Of a stretch of DNA of 64,000 nt, positions 1 to 11,221 are shown in pieces. How positions within the stretch are numbered: the stretch's first letter is position 1; the number at the start of each line of letters is the position of its first letter. Origin of the DNA: Liriodendron chinense (lineage: Eukaryota > Streptophyta > Magnoliopsida > Magnoliales > Magnoliaceae); assembly GCA_003013855.2 (NCBI GenBank), contig PVNU02002357.1, positions 806,001 to 870,000 of the forward strand, read 5' to 3'. The notes under the pieces were generated by a model. It was not told the origin of the DNA and did no database searches. It saw only the letters and a list, made by a program, of their open reading frames with translations. A program made the translations under genes and the position numbers.

Positions 1-561
1 ACTTCTATCATTTAATCAGTACCAAAAGATCCCGTTCATTTTTGGTCGCAACGCCTAAAATGATCTCACAAAACGGTTGGACGGTGTGTAGAAATGGCAA
101 CAGTACCAACATCTTAAAATCTAAAATCTGTATGGCATTAATCATCATAGTCGTCTTAAGCCTTTCTCCTAGTAATTTGGTGTTAGCTTTTTAAATGGTG
201 GATTAACCTACCTTCCTCTAAATTATACTTTACCATAATCAATAGACCAGATTTCACAACTCATGCCAGTTACCTATATTCATTTACAAATCAAGCAACA
301 CATGTAAAGGGGGCGTGCACATATGGATGGATGGCATGATAAAACGCATGCATCATTGTAGAATTTGAAATCCACTAGGAATTCTAGTGTATCTCTTATT
401 GAAGGTCAAATATTTGGATTAATCCAATCCTTCTTGTCGATTCCAAATACCAGATGAATTTTATATCCCACCAAATTCAATTCAAGTTGTTAATCCGTTC
501 ATCTTATTGGACTGCACCTTGTTCAATTGGGACACACTTGTAAACCTTGGCGTTGCCCTAC

Positions 562-683
562 ACCCTGTTTGGGTTGGCATTTTGCTCCGCATAGATACAA
601 TTAGCGGTGCTTCAAGCCTCTTTATCTCTAGTAACTACTGTCAACTAAAATGCGCTGAACTCGTGCCGGCAACCAAACAGGGT
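562..683. mobile_element. Possible small MITE with 11-bp terminal inverted repeats
   Basis: The stretch starts accctgtttgg and ends in the exact reverse complement ccaaacagggt, about 122 bp overall. No matching target-site duplication is visible on the flanks, so the superfamily cannot be named and a chance palindrome is possible. Confidence 0.3.
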
Positions 684-1571
684 TTTAGTTTGTGCAGTAA
701 CAATTCATCAATCCTAAATTCCATGTCTTAGGCAATCCCAGAGCCCCCAAACATTGGATTTGAACCAAACCCATGGATGGGTAAATCCGGGACTAGTATC
801 TGCAAGGATCTAAATGGCCCAATATGGATCCAAATGGCTAAGCAATATGAACTCGTGACCATCCAAATATTACCATGATCCAAACACACCAATCTTTGGC
901 TATCAATCAACATATTTTTTTTTAAACAATGATATTCAACAAATATTATCAAATATATTGCTCAATACATAAGATAACCAAAAGAGCGATTACCACACAA
1001 CACAAATGTGTAATAACATATTATTATCCAGATCGGGCCTTATTTTCAAATCTTTGATTAACTTCAAATCAACCGTCCACGTTGGACTGCCTTGATTGGT
1101 TGAAAAAATCACCATTGGCCCCCATAAAAATTGTTTTCTTTTTTTAAACCCCATTATTTTATAAACAAATAACCCCCATTCATGTAGATGCTCATGCCCA
1201 AAATTTGGGCTGGTACACCAATGCATGGATGAAACAAACTCGGCCAATTTTTCTAACATTGTACTCATTCATATATCCACCCCGTCCATCCATTTTTTAT
1301 TACGCTTATTTTGATCAAATGACTAGCCGATTCGTGAACATCTCGTAGACAGCTGTCATGGTAAAACCGACGATCCTAATTCAGCAAACAAGTGTCTATT
1401 AATCAGAGGTTAGGATTTCGTACTGCCGTCTATCAACCACCATAGTTTGCCAGAGTATCAAATAACTCCCCCTTTGAACCAGGCAAGTTCGATGGCTGTG
1501 TGTCACATAGCAAATAATACTCCTATACTTTATAACAACATCATAGGCATTACGATGTGATACTCGGCCCA

Positions 1572-1660
1572 GGGCATCATCCACGACTTTTCAGTTTTGG
1601 CAAAGTGGGGCCCACGGGCATTATCCACGAGTTTTCAGTTATTGGCAAAGTGGGGCCCAC
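1572..1660. repeat. 44-bp tandem duplication
   Basis: Two adjacent copies start at 1572 and 1616. Each contains the phrases 'atccacga', 'ttttcagtt' and 'ggcaaagtggggccca'. The copies differ by a few substitutions and a 1-bp indel. Confidence 0.7.
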
Positions 1661-2225
1661 AGTTCAGTACCGAGATGTTTGGTTGGTTGAAAAATGGAAA
1701 ATCCTAGACATCAATCTTGCGGACTTTTTTGTATTTTCAAGCCATCTATTTTCAACCACAAATTGAAAGGCTAGGATTGTCGTACCATGGAAATTCTTCG
1801 GACATGGTCCGACCAAGGTGGGACCCAACAGACAAGCGGTCTTGATTACCGGATCATGGGGCCCACCTTGATGTGTGTATTCTATATCCACCCCGTCCAT
1901 CCATTTTTCCATATCACTAGGAATGGTGTAAATCGCGCCTAAATCTTTCTCTCCATCATGGATACTAGAGATCAGTTAGATCCATGACTCACACCACTGA
2001 GAAGTACGGCCCAGCCTTCATCCTCCGGCCCGGCACATGAAATCCCAACACAAAAAACCCGAATTTTCACAAAATGTCATTTCAAACACTAATCGTCCAC
2101 AGATCTTCCTCAAGATTTCACATAAAAAAATAAATGAAAAAAAAAGAAAAAAACAAAGATGAAGGAAAAAAAATACCGGCGATGCTCCTCAAGATCTGGT
2201 GATGCTCCTCGACAATCGGCGCCCC

Positions 2226-2228
<3 letters not shown>

Positions 2229-2263
<35 letters not shown>
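2229..2263. repeat. (GA)n microsatellite
   Basis: About 17 uninterrupted GA units inside a purine-rich stretch. Open frames across it on both strands are low-complexity Arg/Glu or Ser/Leu translations and are not genes. Confidence 0.9.
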
Positions 2264-2266
<3 letters not shown>

Positions 2267-2329
2267 TTTGGACTGGAGAGAATGAAAGAGGGGAAGAAGG
2301 GGGTTTTGAGGGATTCGTATTGCGTGCGG

Positions 2330-2425
2330 AGAATGTATGTGCTTTATCTGTTCCGTCCATATGTGCGGAGTAAACTAAGTTGGGCCCACCTAGAATGTAT
2401 GTACTTTATCTGTTCCGTCCATATG
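2330..2425. repeat. Direct duplication of a ~33-bp segment
   Basis: A near-identical segment ending 'ctgttccgtccatatg' occurs at about 2330-2362 and 2393-2425, 63 bases apart. The second copy belongs to the MITE that starts at 2363. The first may be a local duplication at its border. Confidence 0.6.
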
Positions 2426-2475
2426 TTTTTCCAGCTCATTTTAGTGGTTGACCCCAAATTTTAAGCATATCCAAA
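2363..2475. mobile_element. Left part of a GGGCCCAC MITE, split by the Tekay element
   Basis: This begins gtgcggagtaaact and runs to the Tekay insertion point. It continues at 23897 after the element and its 5-bp duplication ccaaa. The joined order matches, in reverse orientation, the uninterrupted copy at 42685-43122, including the phrases 'ttttagtggttga' and 'aagcatatccaaa' immediately before the junction. The MITE was therefore present before the retrotransposon inserted. Confidence 0.75.
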
Positions 2476-5326
2476 TGTAACGCCCCAAAATTTAGACTCC
2501 CATGGATGACATGATTGACCAAATTTTTTTTGTGTTAACTCATATGTGTTAGGGTGGCGTTTCCACACATTCACCCGTAAACACATACATGTGTGGCATT
2601 CATATTATAATGACGGAAAATTAATGTTCTTATTCCATAACTTTCTACTCTAGATTCTCAATCAAATGTATGAAAAGAAATCATGTCCAACTCAATGTTT
2701 TAGCTAGTGTCTCTCTGAGGGACTTATTACATAATCAAGGGAAATCAAAACTCTAATATGAAATTAAACAAAAACATCTTCATGCTACTTCGTCTTCATC
2801 GTCTGCCATTTGCTGCCACGAGCTTTCATACTCCTCACCTTGTAAATCGGCCTCATCTACTAGATTGTTACCTGCAATGTCTGGAATGGTGTTTTAAAAA
2901 CATCGTCCCAAAAGGACGTGAGTTGCTCCCAATCAACTCAGTAAGGGTCACTCACCAAGAATAGTACAACAATATTTTAAGCACAAAGAGCATACCCAAT
3001 TCAAAACACACATGAGAAATCTTGTTTAATACAATGCATGATATACATGCTCTGGCCTGACTAATGAGACGGGACTTAATCCAACTCTTCTCACTAGTCA
3101 CTTGTCACCAGAGTCCATGATGAAGTGGGTAATTCCACAACTTCATGTCAACAAACCCAGCCAATGGAGGTGATAGCAACCCACCGCACTACCATAAGCT
3201 AGCGCCGTAGCGCCCGCAGGGTTGACCCACCAAGTCGGGTCTCGTGCATGCATGATTAGTTTCATATTTGTTTAAGTAGTTTAACATACAATCAATTTAA
3301 TTATGTTTAAGATCAACGATCGCTCTTTACCCCATCCCACGGTTCATCATGACGTAGAATAGTCGTTTCCCTTCAACGGGGGCCAACGGTGAAAGGACGT
3401 ACACATCATAGTCAAGACAAAGCACATGGCACGCAAATATCGACAATTTCTCAAGGATTCATCTCAAACACCCACTCTTAGATCCGTTGGCAACTCACCA
3501 ACAATACATTCATATGGCTTTGCCAAATTATTCCATCTAACACAATCCTCATGGTTAAATCCTCTTTAACGTACAATTATATTACTTATGGGGTAAAGGG
3601 CTTCCACCGATTAAACATCCGCATGAGTAATCCCGTATCACATAACACTCTAGTCATCATATATACCATAAGCATATAAACATCATTTCTTAAGCATAAA
3701 CTTCACATATATCTCATGTAGGCATGTATAATGTCATGATTTCACTTTCAAAACACACATCACACAATATGGTTCATATCAAATAAAAATTCAGCAAGAG
3801 TTTATTAAAGTATTCCATACATCAACTCATGTTCACATGGAAAAATTCAATAATCATAGATCATATATAACAATGTAGCAAAAACTTCCTATATTATGCA
3901 TAAGATGGTTAAATAAATCAGTATTATTGTGGCTATACTTTGAAGGAAATCCTTACCTCTAATATTGGTAGATTTGAGATATTGTTAGAGTTGTGAAAAC
4001 CCTCCTAAGTTCAACCCTAACATGTTTAACATAGATTACATGGTTAGGATATGATCTTCACAAATGATCGCCTACGATTAGATCTCCATCTATGGTTAGA
4101 GAGTAGGGATAAATCTAGGAAATAGATGTGGCTTACCACTTCTCAACAGCAGATCCAAAAAGAAAAGGAATAGTAACGTAGAAGCAACAACAAGAGAACG
4201 TGGGTTCTCCTCTCTCTCTCTCCTCCCACGATCTCTCTCTCTCTCCTCCCACGATCTCTCTCTCTTTACTTTCGATTTCTCTCTTTCTCTCTACTGTCGA
4301 TCTTTCTCTCTCTTTCTTAGGGTTTTCTATAAAGTAGAGGACGTCTAGGGGAGCCATATATGGAGCCCCGAGGTTGATGCAACGTAAAATGGGATTGGTT
4401 TCCCAACGTAAAATGGGATTGGTTTCCTAATTGGAGAAGAAAAGTAGTGGGTCCTCTTCTAACGACCTATGTCTCATGTAGATCATCTAAGAGGAAGGTA
4501 GGGTCCATAAGAAGTCGTGGTTTCAATCCCAGGCACTCATGCAAAGAAACGGCCCCGATCTATATCATTTTTTAAAGCAATGACTTTGAATGGTGAGAGT
4601 GTAGTGGGCCGTATGGATTGAGGAAAGTAGCAAAACTTTTGGGGCATGGGTTTTGGTGGAGTACAAAACAAATGAGTGGAATGGATCTGGTTGTGGGGCC
4701 CATCCTGGAGGACGGTGTGGGTCACCAAGATGGCAGCGGGCGGACGCTATTACAGCGTCCGCCGAAGAAGAAGGAAGAAAAAAAAAAGAAGCTTTTGCGT
4801 AACTTTTTACGTACGGAAATCGTGCGTAACGCACGGGCTTGACAGGTGGGGTCCAGTATGATGGATCAGAGTTTTTTGCTCCGTCCAATAGGTCGGTGAG
4901 ATGAAAATAACCGTTGACGTGAAATGTGGGACAATTCTTAGCTGAGGTGGGCCATTTATTGGCTATTTTCTGATCGGGACATTTGTACTATGATACGGTT
5001 ATTTTAGGCCTAATAAAGTTCTCCTAAAGTTTCAGCCTAAACGGAACGTGGGAAATAAGTTTACTCAAGACGTGGGGTTTATTTAGTGGCATTTTTGTAA
5101 TAAACATAAAACAGAGAGTTTCTCAAAATCTGATGCTTCTATACTATTCCAGAGATTATTATAGGCAACTTTTACAAAAGGATCTCTCTTTGATTTTTCG
5201 TGGATGAGTTGTTATGAATTTTTCAAGTTTAAATTTTGAATAAAAATTAAATAATCAAATAATTAAATAAATACGTAAATAAATTGATAAATAAATAAAT
5301 TTATACTAAAAATATGGGGTGTTACA
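2476..5326 (-). repeat. 3' LTR of the Tekay element
   Basis: 2851 bp, colinear with 21065-23896. It differs from its partner by scattered substitutions, a 24-bp tandem duplication (4380-4427), a longer CT-rich tract near 4210-4265, and loss of a 23-bp segment between 4994 and 4995. Open frames inside, such as the Arg/Glu-rich one near 4133-4357, occur in both LTRs at the CT tract and are not genes. Confidence 0.92.
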
Positions 5327-5340
5327 CTCCACCCCACTTA
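5327..5340 (-). other. Polypurine tract of the Tekay element
   Basis: On the minus strand the sequence just before the 3' LTR reads AAGTGGGGTGGAG, purine-rich and directly abutting TGTAACACC. It is the expected plus-strand DNA primer site. Confidence 0.8.
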
Positions 5341-5367
5341 AAATTGAACTTCGTCCTCGAAGTTTAC

Positions 5368-6810
5368 CTAGAATGAGTCCGCGAATAGTTTGGGGTATTC
5401 CTTCTTCATCTCCTCTTCGCATTCCCACGTCGCTTCTTCTTCTCCATGGAATGACCAGAGAACTTTAACTAGAACGATGACTTTAGTGCGAAGGACATGC
5501 TCTTTTCGGTCTAGAATGCGTACTGGCTCTTCGACGTACGATGCGTCATCTCGAACCTCAATCTTCTCCCACTCAATCATATGGGAATCATCTCGCTCAT
5601 ACTTTCTTAACATTGAGACATGGAAGACGTCATGCACGTTCGACAATTGGGGTGGCAGGGCAAGACGATATGCTACATCTCCCACACACTGTAAGATTAC
5701 AAATGGGCCGATAAAACGCGGTGCTAACTTACCTTTCTTCCCAAACCGTAACATTCCCTTCATCGGTGATACTTTCAAAAACACGAAATCACCTTCTTTA
5801 AACTCAAGCTCCCGACGTCTGGTATCTGCATAACTCTTCTGTCTACTCTGTGCTATCTGTAACCGCTTGCGAATAATTTCTATTTTCTCTGAAGAGAGCT
5901 GCACAATCTCTGGCCCGATCAAACTACGCTCTCCAACTTCCGCCCAACAATGCGGCGCACGACACGGGCGACCATACAAAGCTTCAAAAGGTGCCATAGC
6001 TATACTTGACTGGTAACTGTTATTGTAAGCAAATTCCGTAAGGGGTAAGTAATCTTCCCACTTTCCTTTAAAATCAAGCGCACAGGCTCTCAGCATATCT
6101 TCTAATATTTGATTAACTCGTTCGGTCTGACCATCGGTTTGGGGATGAAAAGCTGTACTATACTTGAGAGAGGTACCCATTGCCTATTGCATCCTTGACC
6201 ACAACGAGGATGTATAATGTGAATCCCTATCCGAAATGATGGATACTGGCACACCATGCAACCGTACTATTTCTTTCACATACAACTCTGCCAATTCTGA
6301 TATGGGGGCTGATACACGGGTCGGGACAAAGTGTGCTGACTTAGTAAGGCAATCCACAATAACCCATATGGCATCATGCTTCTTAATCGACCCCGGGAGT
6401 CCTGTAATGAAGTCCATTGGGATATGCTCCCATTTCCAGGTAGGAATTTCTGGTTGGTTTAACAATCCGCCTAGCTTCTTGTGCTCAGCTTTCACTTGCT
6501 GGCATGTGAGACACCTTGACACAAATTCTGCAATTTCACGCTTCATATTGTTCCACCAGTATTGCCTTTTCATATCTTGGTACATCTTCGTACTTCCAGG
6601 GTGGATCGTTAATTTAGACCTATGCGCATCATCCATTATTTCACGTTTCAATTCTGGGTCGTTCGGTACACACAGGCGATTGCGAAAACGTATTCCTCCA
6701 TCAGAGCCTACTCGCCAATCCTTGCTACTTTCTGAATCCCTTTCCTTGGTTATTTCTTCTTGAAGTTCCTCATCTTGACATTGAGCATTGATAATTTTTC
6801 GAATCAACAT
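5368..6810 (-). pseudogene. Tekay integrase with C-terminal chromodomain
   Basis: Inserts element DNA into the genome. An HHCC zinc-binding segment is seen ('HRSKLTIHPG' ... 'CLTCQQ'), then the DDE core: 'MDFITGLP', 'IISDRDSHYTS' and 'TERVNQILEDML'. A TAG at 6186-6184 splits the core between the second Asp and the catalytic Glu. The second piece (6180-5368) continues through the 'RFIGPFVI' beta-barrel region to 'FHVSMLRKY' and ends in a chromodomain around 'EEATWECEEEM'. Chromodomains direct chromoviruses to marked heterochromatin. The ending lies 41 bases from the polypurine tract, so no extra gene follows. Confidence 0.92.
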
Positions 6811-6816
6811 TGGTTC

Positions 6817-7389
6817 TCACACGACATTGCTCAACCATGCCTTACGCCCACCTAAGCTCAAATTGACATCGAAGTCCTTAATAAAGTTTAACATTTCCCA
6901 CTTCTTAATCGCATAAGACATTGCCTTCTCATGGGTTTTCTTCCTACTGAGTGCATTGGCTATTGCATTAACCTTGCCCGGATTGTAGCACAATTCGATC
7001 CGAAAATCCTTCAATGTTTTCATCCAGCGGCGCTGTCGCATATTTAGGTCTTTCTGCTGAAACAGGTACTTCAAACTCTTGTGATCCGTATTCAATTTAA
7101 ACTGCTCGCCATACAAGTAATGCCTCCATATTTTGAGTGCAAAAATCACCACAGCTAACTCCAGGTCATGCGTAGGGTAATTTTGTTCGTGTGACTTCAA
7201 TTGTTGGGAGGCATATGCTATCACTTTATCTTTTTGCATTAACACACATCCTAGGCCGGATCTTGATGCATCAGTATGCACCACATATTCGACTCCCTCT
7301 TCTGGTAGGGTGAGAACCGGAGCCGTGGTTAATAATCCCTTCAGAGTTTGAAATGCTTTTTCTGCCTTGTCGCCCCATTCAAATCGCAC
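6817..7389 (-). pseudogene. Tekay RNase H domain
   Basis: RNase H that removes template RNA during reverse transcription. Motifs: 'VHTDASRSGLGCVL' with the first catalytic Asp, 'ELAVVIFALKIWRHYLYG', 'LNTDHKSLKYLF' and 'NAIANALSRK'. The frame enters after the small deletion near 7392 and ends at TGA (6819-6817), where family members have a sense codon. CGA to TGA is the simplest route. Integrase follows directly in the same frame. Confidence 0.9.
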
Positions 7390-8336
7390 ACTTTTCTAGT
7401 CAGTTCTGTTAGAGGGCGAGCAATTTTAAAGAACTCTTTGATGAATCTCTTGTAATATCCGGCTAGACCAAGGAAACTTCGAACCTCTATAACTGTAGTC
7501 GGTTGGCTCTAGTGTTGAACAGCATCAACCTTGGACTAATCCACTGCTATACCCTCGCGTGTCACCACATGACCAAGAAATTTCACTTCTTCCTTCCAGA
7601 AGTCACACTTTTTAAGCTTGGCATATAATTGGTTGTTCTTTAAAGTCCTCAGGGCTACCTTCAGATGCTCGGTGTGCTCTTCCTCACTCTTGGAATAAAT
7701 TAAGATGTCATCGATAAATACAATCACAAACTTTTCTAAATAGGGATTGAACACGCGATTCATCAGATCCATGAACACTGTAGGGGCATTAGTTAACCCA
7801 AAGGGCATAACTAAAAATTCATAGTGACCATATCTTGTCCTGAAGGCGGTCTTCGGGATATCTTCCTTCTTAACCCGCAACTGATGGTACCCGGACCTTA
7901 AATCGATCTTAGAAAAGAATTTTGCTCCTCTCAACTGGTTGAACAGATCATCTATACGCGGTAAGGGGTATTTATTCTTGATGGTGGCCTGGTTCAACCT
8001 CCTGTAATCTATACACAGTAAAAGTGAACCGTCCTTTTTTCGCACAAATAGAACAGGAGCGGCCCAGGGTGAAACACTTGGGCGAATGAATCCTTGGTCC
8101 AGGAGTTCTTCTAACTATACCTTCAATTCTTGCAATTCTACTGGTGCCATCCGGTATACAGGTAAAGCTATTGGAGACGTGCCAGGCATGAGATCAATAG
8201 TGAAGTCTACCTCACGCTCAGGAGGCAACCCGGGAATATTCTGGAAAACTTCTGAAAACTCTGCCACCACAGGAATTCGAACAACAATTAACTCGGGCTG
8301 CTCTTCTTCTATTATGCTCATCAAACGTTCAATCAC
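7390..8336 (-). pseudogene. Tekay reverse transcriptase
   Basis: RNA-dependent DNA polymerase of the element. Visible motifs in order: 'VFQNIPGLPPEREVDF' (start of the domain), 'LLCIDYRRLNQ', 'FSKIDLRSGYHQLR', 'LVMPFGLTNAPTVF' and the catalytic FIDD in 'FVIVFIDDILIYS', then 'FLGHVVTREGI' and 'RSFLGLAGYYKRF' (connection). Breaks: TAG at 8117-8115, TAG at 7538-7536, TAG at 7511-7509 (normally Trp) and a 1-base deletion near 7392-7396 just before the RNase H part. The catalytic aspartates remain, but the protein cannot be made. Confidence 0.92.
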
Positions 8337-8429
8337 TTCCTTTTCTTGCCCTGGAAGACTAATGGGTCTTGACTAGGGAGAGCTAGAGAAATAGTCTTGG
8401 CGTGGCAATCCAAGCTCACAAAATGTTTA

Positions 8430-8749
8430 GAAAGTCAGTCCATACCTAAAATCACATCGAATGCTCTCATATTCATTACCACTAGATCGGCTTTGAAAGT
8501 GACCCCGCTGATAGTCAAAGGACATTCTTGACATACCTTTCTCAATTCCACAATTCGACCTATGGGTGTAGCTACTACAACTGATTCGTCTAAGCGATCA
8601 ATCAGAAGGTTTAATTGTGCTAGCATAGATGCAGAGATAAAGCTAATAGACGCGCCACTATCGAATAAAATCACAGCAGGAACGTCATGAATGTAAATTG
8701 TACCTTCGATGGCTCGAGGTTCTTCTTTCACATTGTCTGGTGGTGCCAT
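8430..8749 (-). pseudogene. Tekay aspartic protease
   Basis: Retroviral-type aspartic protease that cuts the polyprotein. The active-site motif FDSGASISFIS is clear near residue 30 of an open frame starting at 8749, followed by the family's 'FDVILGMD' near the end. The frame stops at TGA (8437-8435), where the family normally has Trp (GMDWL), so a TGG-to-TGA change is likely. Readable sequence continues beyond the stop. The alternative is a separate gene, but the spacing between gag and RT is exactly that of a chromovirus polyprotein. Confidence 0.85.
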
Positions 8750-9127
8750 GGCGAAAAGACAGCCCTGATTCCTCTGATTTGAGCTCGATATCTCTTTTCT
8801 CTATGCTGGAGGACGAGCAAGTTGTGCTGGGTTTGGTGTTTGCTGAGGTCGCTGAATTCGGTTGTCCCCACGCGAAGCTACCTTCTTATCATCTGCTATC
8901 TTCTTATAACAGTCCGCGATCTGATGTCCTAGCTTCCCACAATAGAAGCAGCCTCTCTTCTCTTGAGTTTGACATTGTTCAGGCACATTGTTCTGATGGT
9001 AAGCTGGCTTGAGTCTCTTCTCAGGAATAGGTGGGATACTTGGTGGTACCCTATTCTTTAATGTTGCTGGCCTGGCTTGATTATGATGTTGTAAGTAACG
9101 TTCTGTGTCCTTCTATGCTATCATAGT
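8750..9127 (-). pseudogene. Tekay gag, C-terminal part with CCHC zinc knuckle
   Basis: Continuation of gag after the Athila insertion. Reading leftward from 9127 in the frame of the N-terminal part gives an in-frame TAG at 9115-9113, then open sequence with a nucleocapsid zinc knuckle CFYCGKLGHQIADC (CX2CX4HX4C) near 8910-8955, followed by a basic, proline/glutamine-rich tail ending at a TAG near 8801. The zinc knuckle binds genomic RNA in this family. Frame agreement across a 10.2 kb insertion supports a simple nested insertion. Confidence 0.85.
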
Positions 9128-9388
9128 TGTTGAGCTCTTAATTGTGCATATTCTAACCCCAATTCATCACTCATTGTGCGAGGTTTGCATGGTTTACAGA
9201 CTAACCTAATGCATGTTTTGTGATTGCAGGTTTAAGAGTGGACTCCGCCTAATTGAAGATGAAGAGAGCTTGTTTAGGACCTTGGATGAAGACCTAAGGT
9301 GGGCCGAAGAAAGAAAGAAGCAAGGAAAGAAAGAAAGAAGCAAGAACAAGGAGAGAAAATAAAGAAAAAGAAGAAAGAAAACTGACCG

Positions 9389-9568
9389 ACCGGTCTTGAC
9401 CGGTTGGCCAAGAGAGCCAGACCGGTCAAGACCGGTCAGCTATGCACGCTGGAATGTAGCTGAACAAACCTGACCGGTCTTGACCGGTTGGCCATGCCTG
9501 CTGGAGTGTTGCTGAAGAGGCCAGACCGGTCACGACCGGTCAGCCCAGTCCGACCGGTCCAGACCGGT
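9389..9568. repeat. Cluster of ten ACCGGT palindromes in five close pairs (5' LTR)
   Basis: Five pairs of ACCGGT, each separated by a 4-base spacer (cttg, caag, cttg, cacg, ccag). The first pair and the second are reverse complements of each other, so the RNA or single strand could fold. The cluster lies about 110-290 bases upstream of the TATA box, where U3 enhancers would be expected. Confidence 0.85.
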
Positions 9569-9677
9569 CGGCCATGCGTAAATTTTGAAAGTTTCTATTC
9601 TTGGGCCGATTTTCTCTACGCACTGCGTAACTCTTACGCAGATTCTCGATCTTTCTGAAGTTGTGGAGCCTCCTTAC

Positions 9678-9684
9678 TATAAAA
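9678..9684 (+). promoter_or_regulatory. TATA box of Athila 5' LTR
   Basis: TATAAAA in the context ctataaaagg. It is downstream of the ACCGGT cluster and is the only good TATA box in the LTR. Transcription would start roughly 30 bases downstream. Confidence 0.65.
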
Positions 9685-10655
9685 GGACACCTAGGGATCA
9701 TTCCTAGGGTATCGAAGAAGGGTTGAAGCAAGCTTGGAGGCGGTGGAAGTGAATTTCAGAGTTCCACAACTCCTTATAGTTTGTTTTGCTATTTTTATGA
9801 ACTTTTTAGTTGTTTCATGTTTCCTTGGATCATGAGCAGCTAAACCTCTTAGCTAGGGCTAAGAGGTGAAGCTTATAGTGGATCCAAGATGTTTCAATTC
9901 GTAGTTAGTTGGTTTTAAGTGTGGAATTCATGATTATGAACTATGGTTTGAAGTTTATACAAGTTTTTAAGTAGTTTTTCTTAGTCTTATGATGACTCAT
10001 GGATGTTTGGGAGAATTACTCAATTTCTTAATTGGTTTGTATTAGTCTAGACCTGTATGATCCGAGGAATCGGAGTGTGCTCGAGTACTATGATCTTCAT
10101 GAAGGGACTTCCTACCAAAGCTCTATTTTTCTGATTTTCTGAAATATGTATGGATTGTGCATATGATTTGAATCAAGTTCAAATCCTGATCTAGCCTTGT
10201 CTTGTGACAGGACTTGAGGATGATTTTGATTGTGAACTGGACCTTTTGGAATGGGGAATGACCTATGCAATTGAGCATGCTTAGTTCAGCCTATATTGAG
10301 AGAATCTTATGCATAGAACTTACATATGATAGATTGTTTGGTTTAACAGCTCTATCATCCGACTAGATAGATCTTAATATCGATTCTAGTTGAGAGAATG
10401 AGAAACTACAGCGGATTGAACATCAAGGATTCCTACAAGTGGATCCTTGAACCCCTAGTGCCTTTTTATAATTGTCTACATTCAAATTAGTTTAAAATTG
10501 CTACTCACATCAATCTTATTCAAAATCTGCTAATTAGCTTTCAATAGACACTTTTGGATGTGTTTGTGAAATCCTAAGTCCCTGTGGATCGACCTCGGTC
10601 TTACCGAGTTTATTACTACATCACAACCCTACACTTGGGGAAGCGAACAAGTTTT

Positions 10656-10673
10656 TGGCGCCGCTGCCGGGGA
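10656..10673 (+). other. Primer binding site, Asp tRNA type
   Basis: tggcgccgctgccgggga, six bases after the LTR. It matches the 3' end of plant tRNA-Asp (GUC) except for one C where T is expected. Asp-tRNA priming is common in Athila elements. Confidence 0.88.
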
Positions 10674-11221
10674 TTTTGACGGTTTTTCACAAATTTCTGA
10701 AATTAGTATCTATTTAGGATTTTTTTAGGATTTTAGGACTAACTTGGTTTGTTTATTTGATTTTTCTTTTCAGGGATTTCTAGGAAGCTGAAGAAGATAC
10801 AAGGAATTCAAGTGCCGAATCAGGTTTTATCTTTCTAAACCTTACTCTTCTCCTTCTCCTATTCATTCCTATCTTATTCATCTCCTGTAGAGTGGGTGGA
10901 GACTCCTTTTGGATATCTGAAAGGTCGGCCTTGTGCCACCTGGATTCCTATTGGTCGGCTCTGCTGTCTTGGATTATCTTGTGCTTAGAAATTTCTTTTC
11001 TCATCTCTACTCCTCTTTCTCCTTTTTCTGCGCTTTTTCTCAAAATATTCAAAGACTGGGTGGGGAGTTCTCTGAACCCCTATTGACCAGGAGAAATCGG
11101 TCTCTATCCTTGCTTCTAGCTTAGCCATTGCAAGATACCTTGTGCCTCGGTCTTAGAGAAAAGTAAAGAAAGGGAGGAAGAATTCTTCTTTCTTTTTGTT
11201 TCTTATTATTATTTTTTTTTC
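10674..11221 (+). other. Athila leader, no gene
   Basis: About 550 bases between primer site and gag. Short open frames (e.g. 10892-11124) have no recognisable domain. T-rich just before the gag start. Confidence 0.6.

Larger units (their letters stand above)
1..2362. other. Repeat-relic intergenic DNA, no gene
   Basis: No credible coding region is seen. Open frames here are short, lack recognisable domains and overlap low-complexity DNA. Bases ~20-95 resemble 55585-55660 (shared phrase 'caacgcctaaaatga'), and 1760-1912 has the GGGCCCAC and 'ccgtccatccattttt' phrases that recur in MITE copies across the window. These look like old non-autonomous DNA transposon fragments. Confidence 0.6.
9128..10649 (+). 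repeat. 5' LTR of the Athila element
   Basis: 1522 bp, colinear with 17784-19309. It contains a purine-rich GAAAGAAAG stretch, the ACCGGT cluster, a TATA box and a long U5. The end is set by the primer site just downstream. Confidence 0.95.

Noticed and set aside
2118..2464. Open frames on both strands over the GA tract
   Set aside because: They are Arg/Glu and Ser/Leu translations of a (GA)n microsatellite.
4133..4357. Arg/Glu-rich small protein, repeated at 22728-22931
   Set aside because: Both lie at the same CT tract of the two Tekay LTRs. It is leader sequence and not a gene.
10656..10673. A tRNA gene
   Set aside because: Only the tRNA 3'-end complement is present directly after an LTR, which is a primer binding site. 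No tRNA cloverleaf surrounds it. No other tRNA or rRNA gene was seen in the window.
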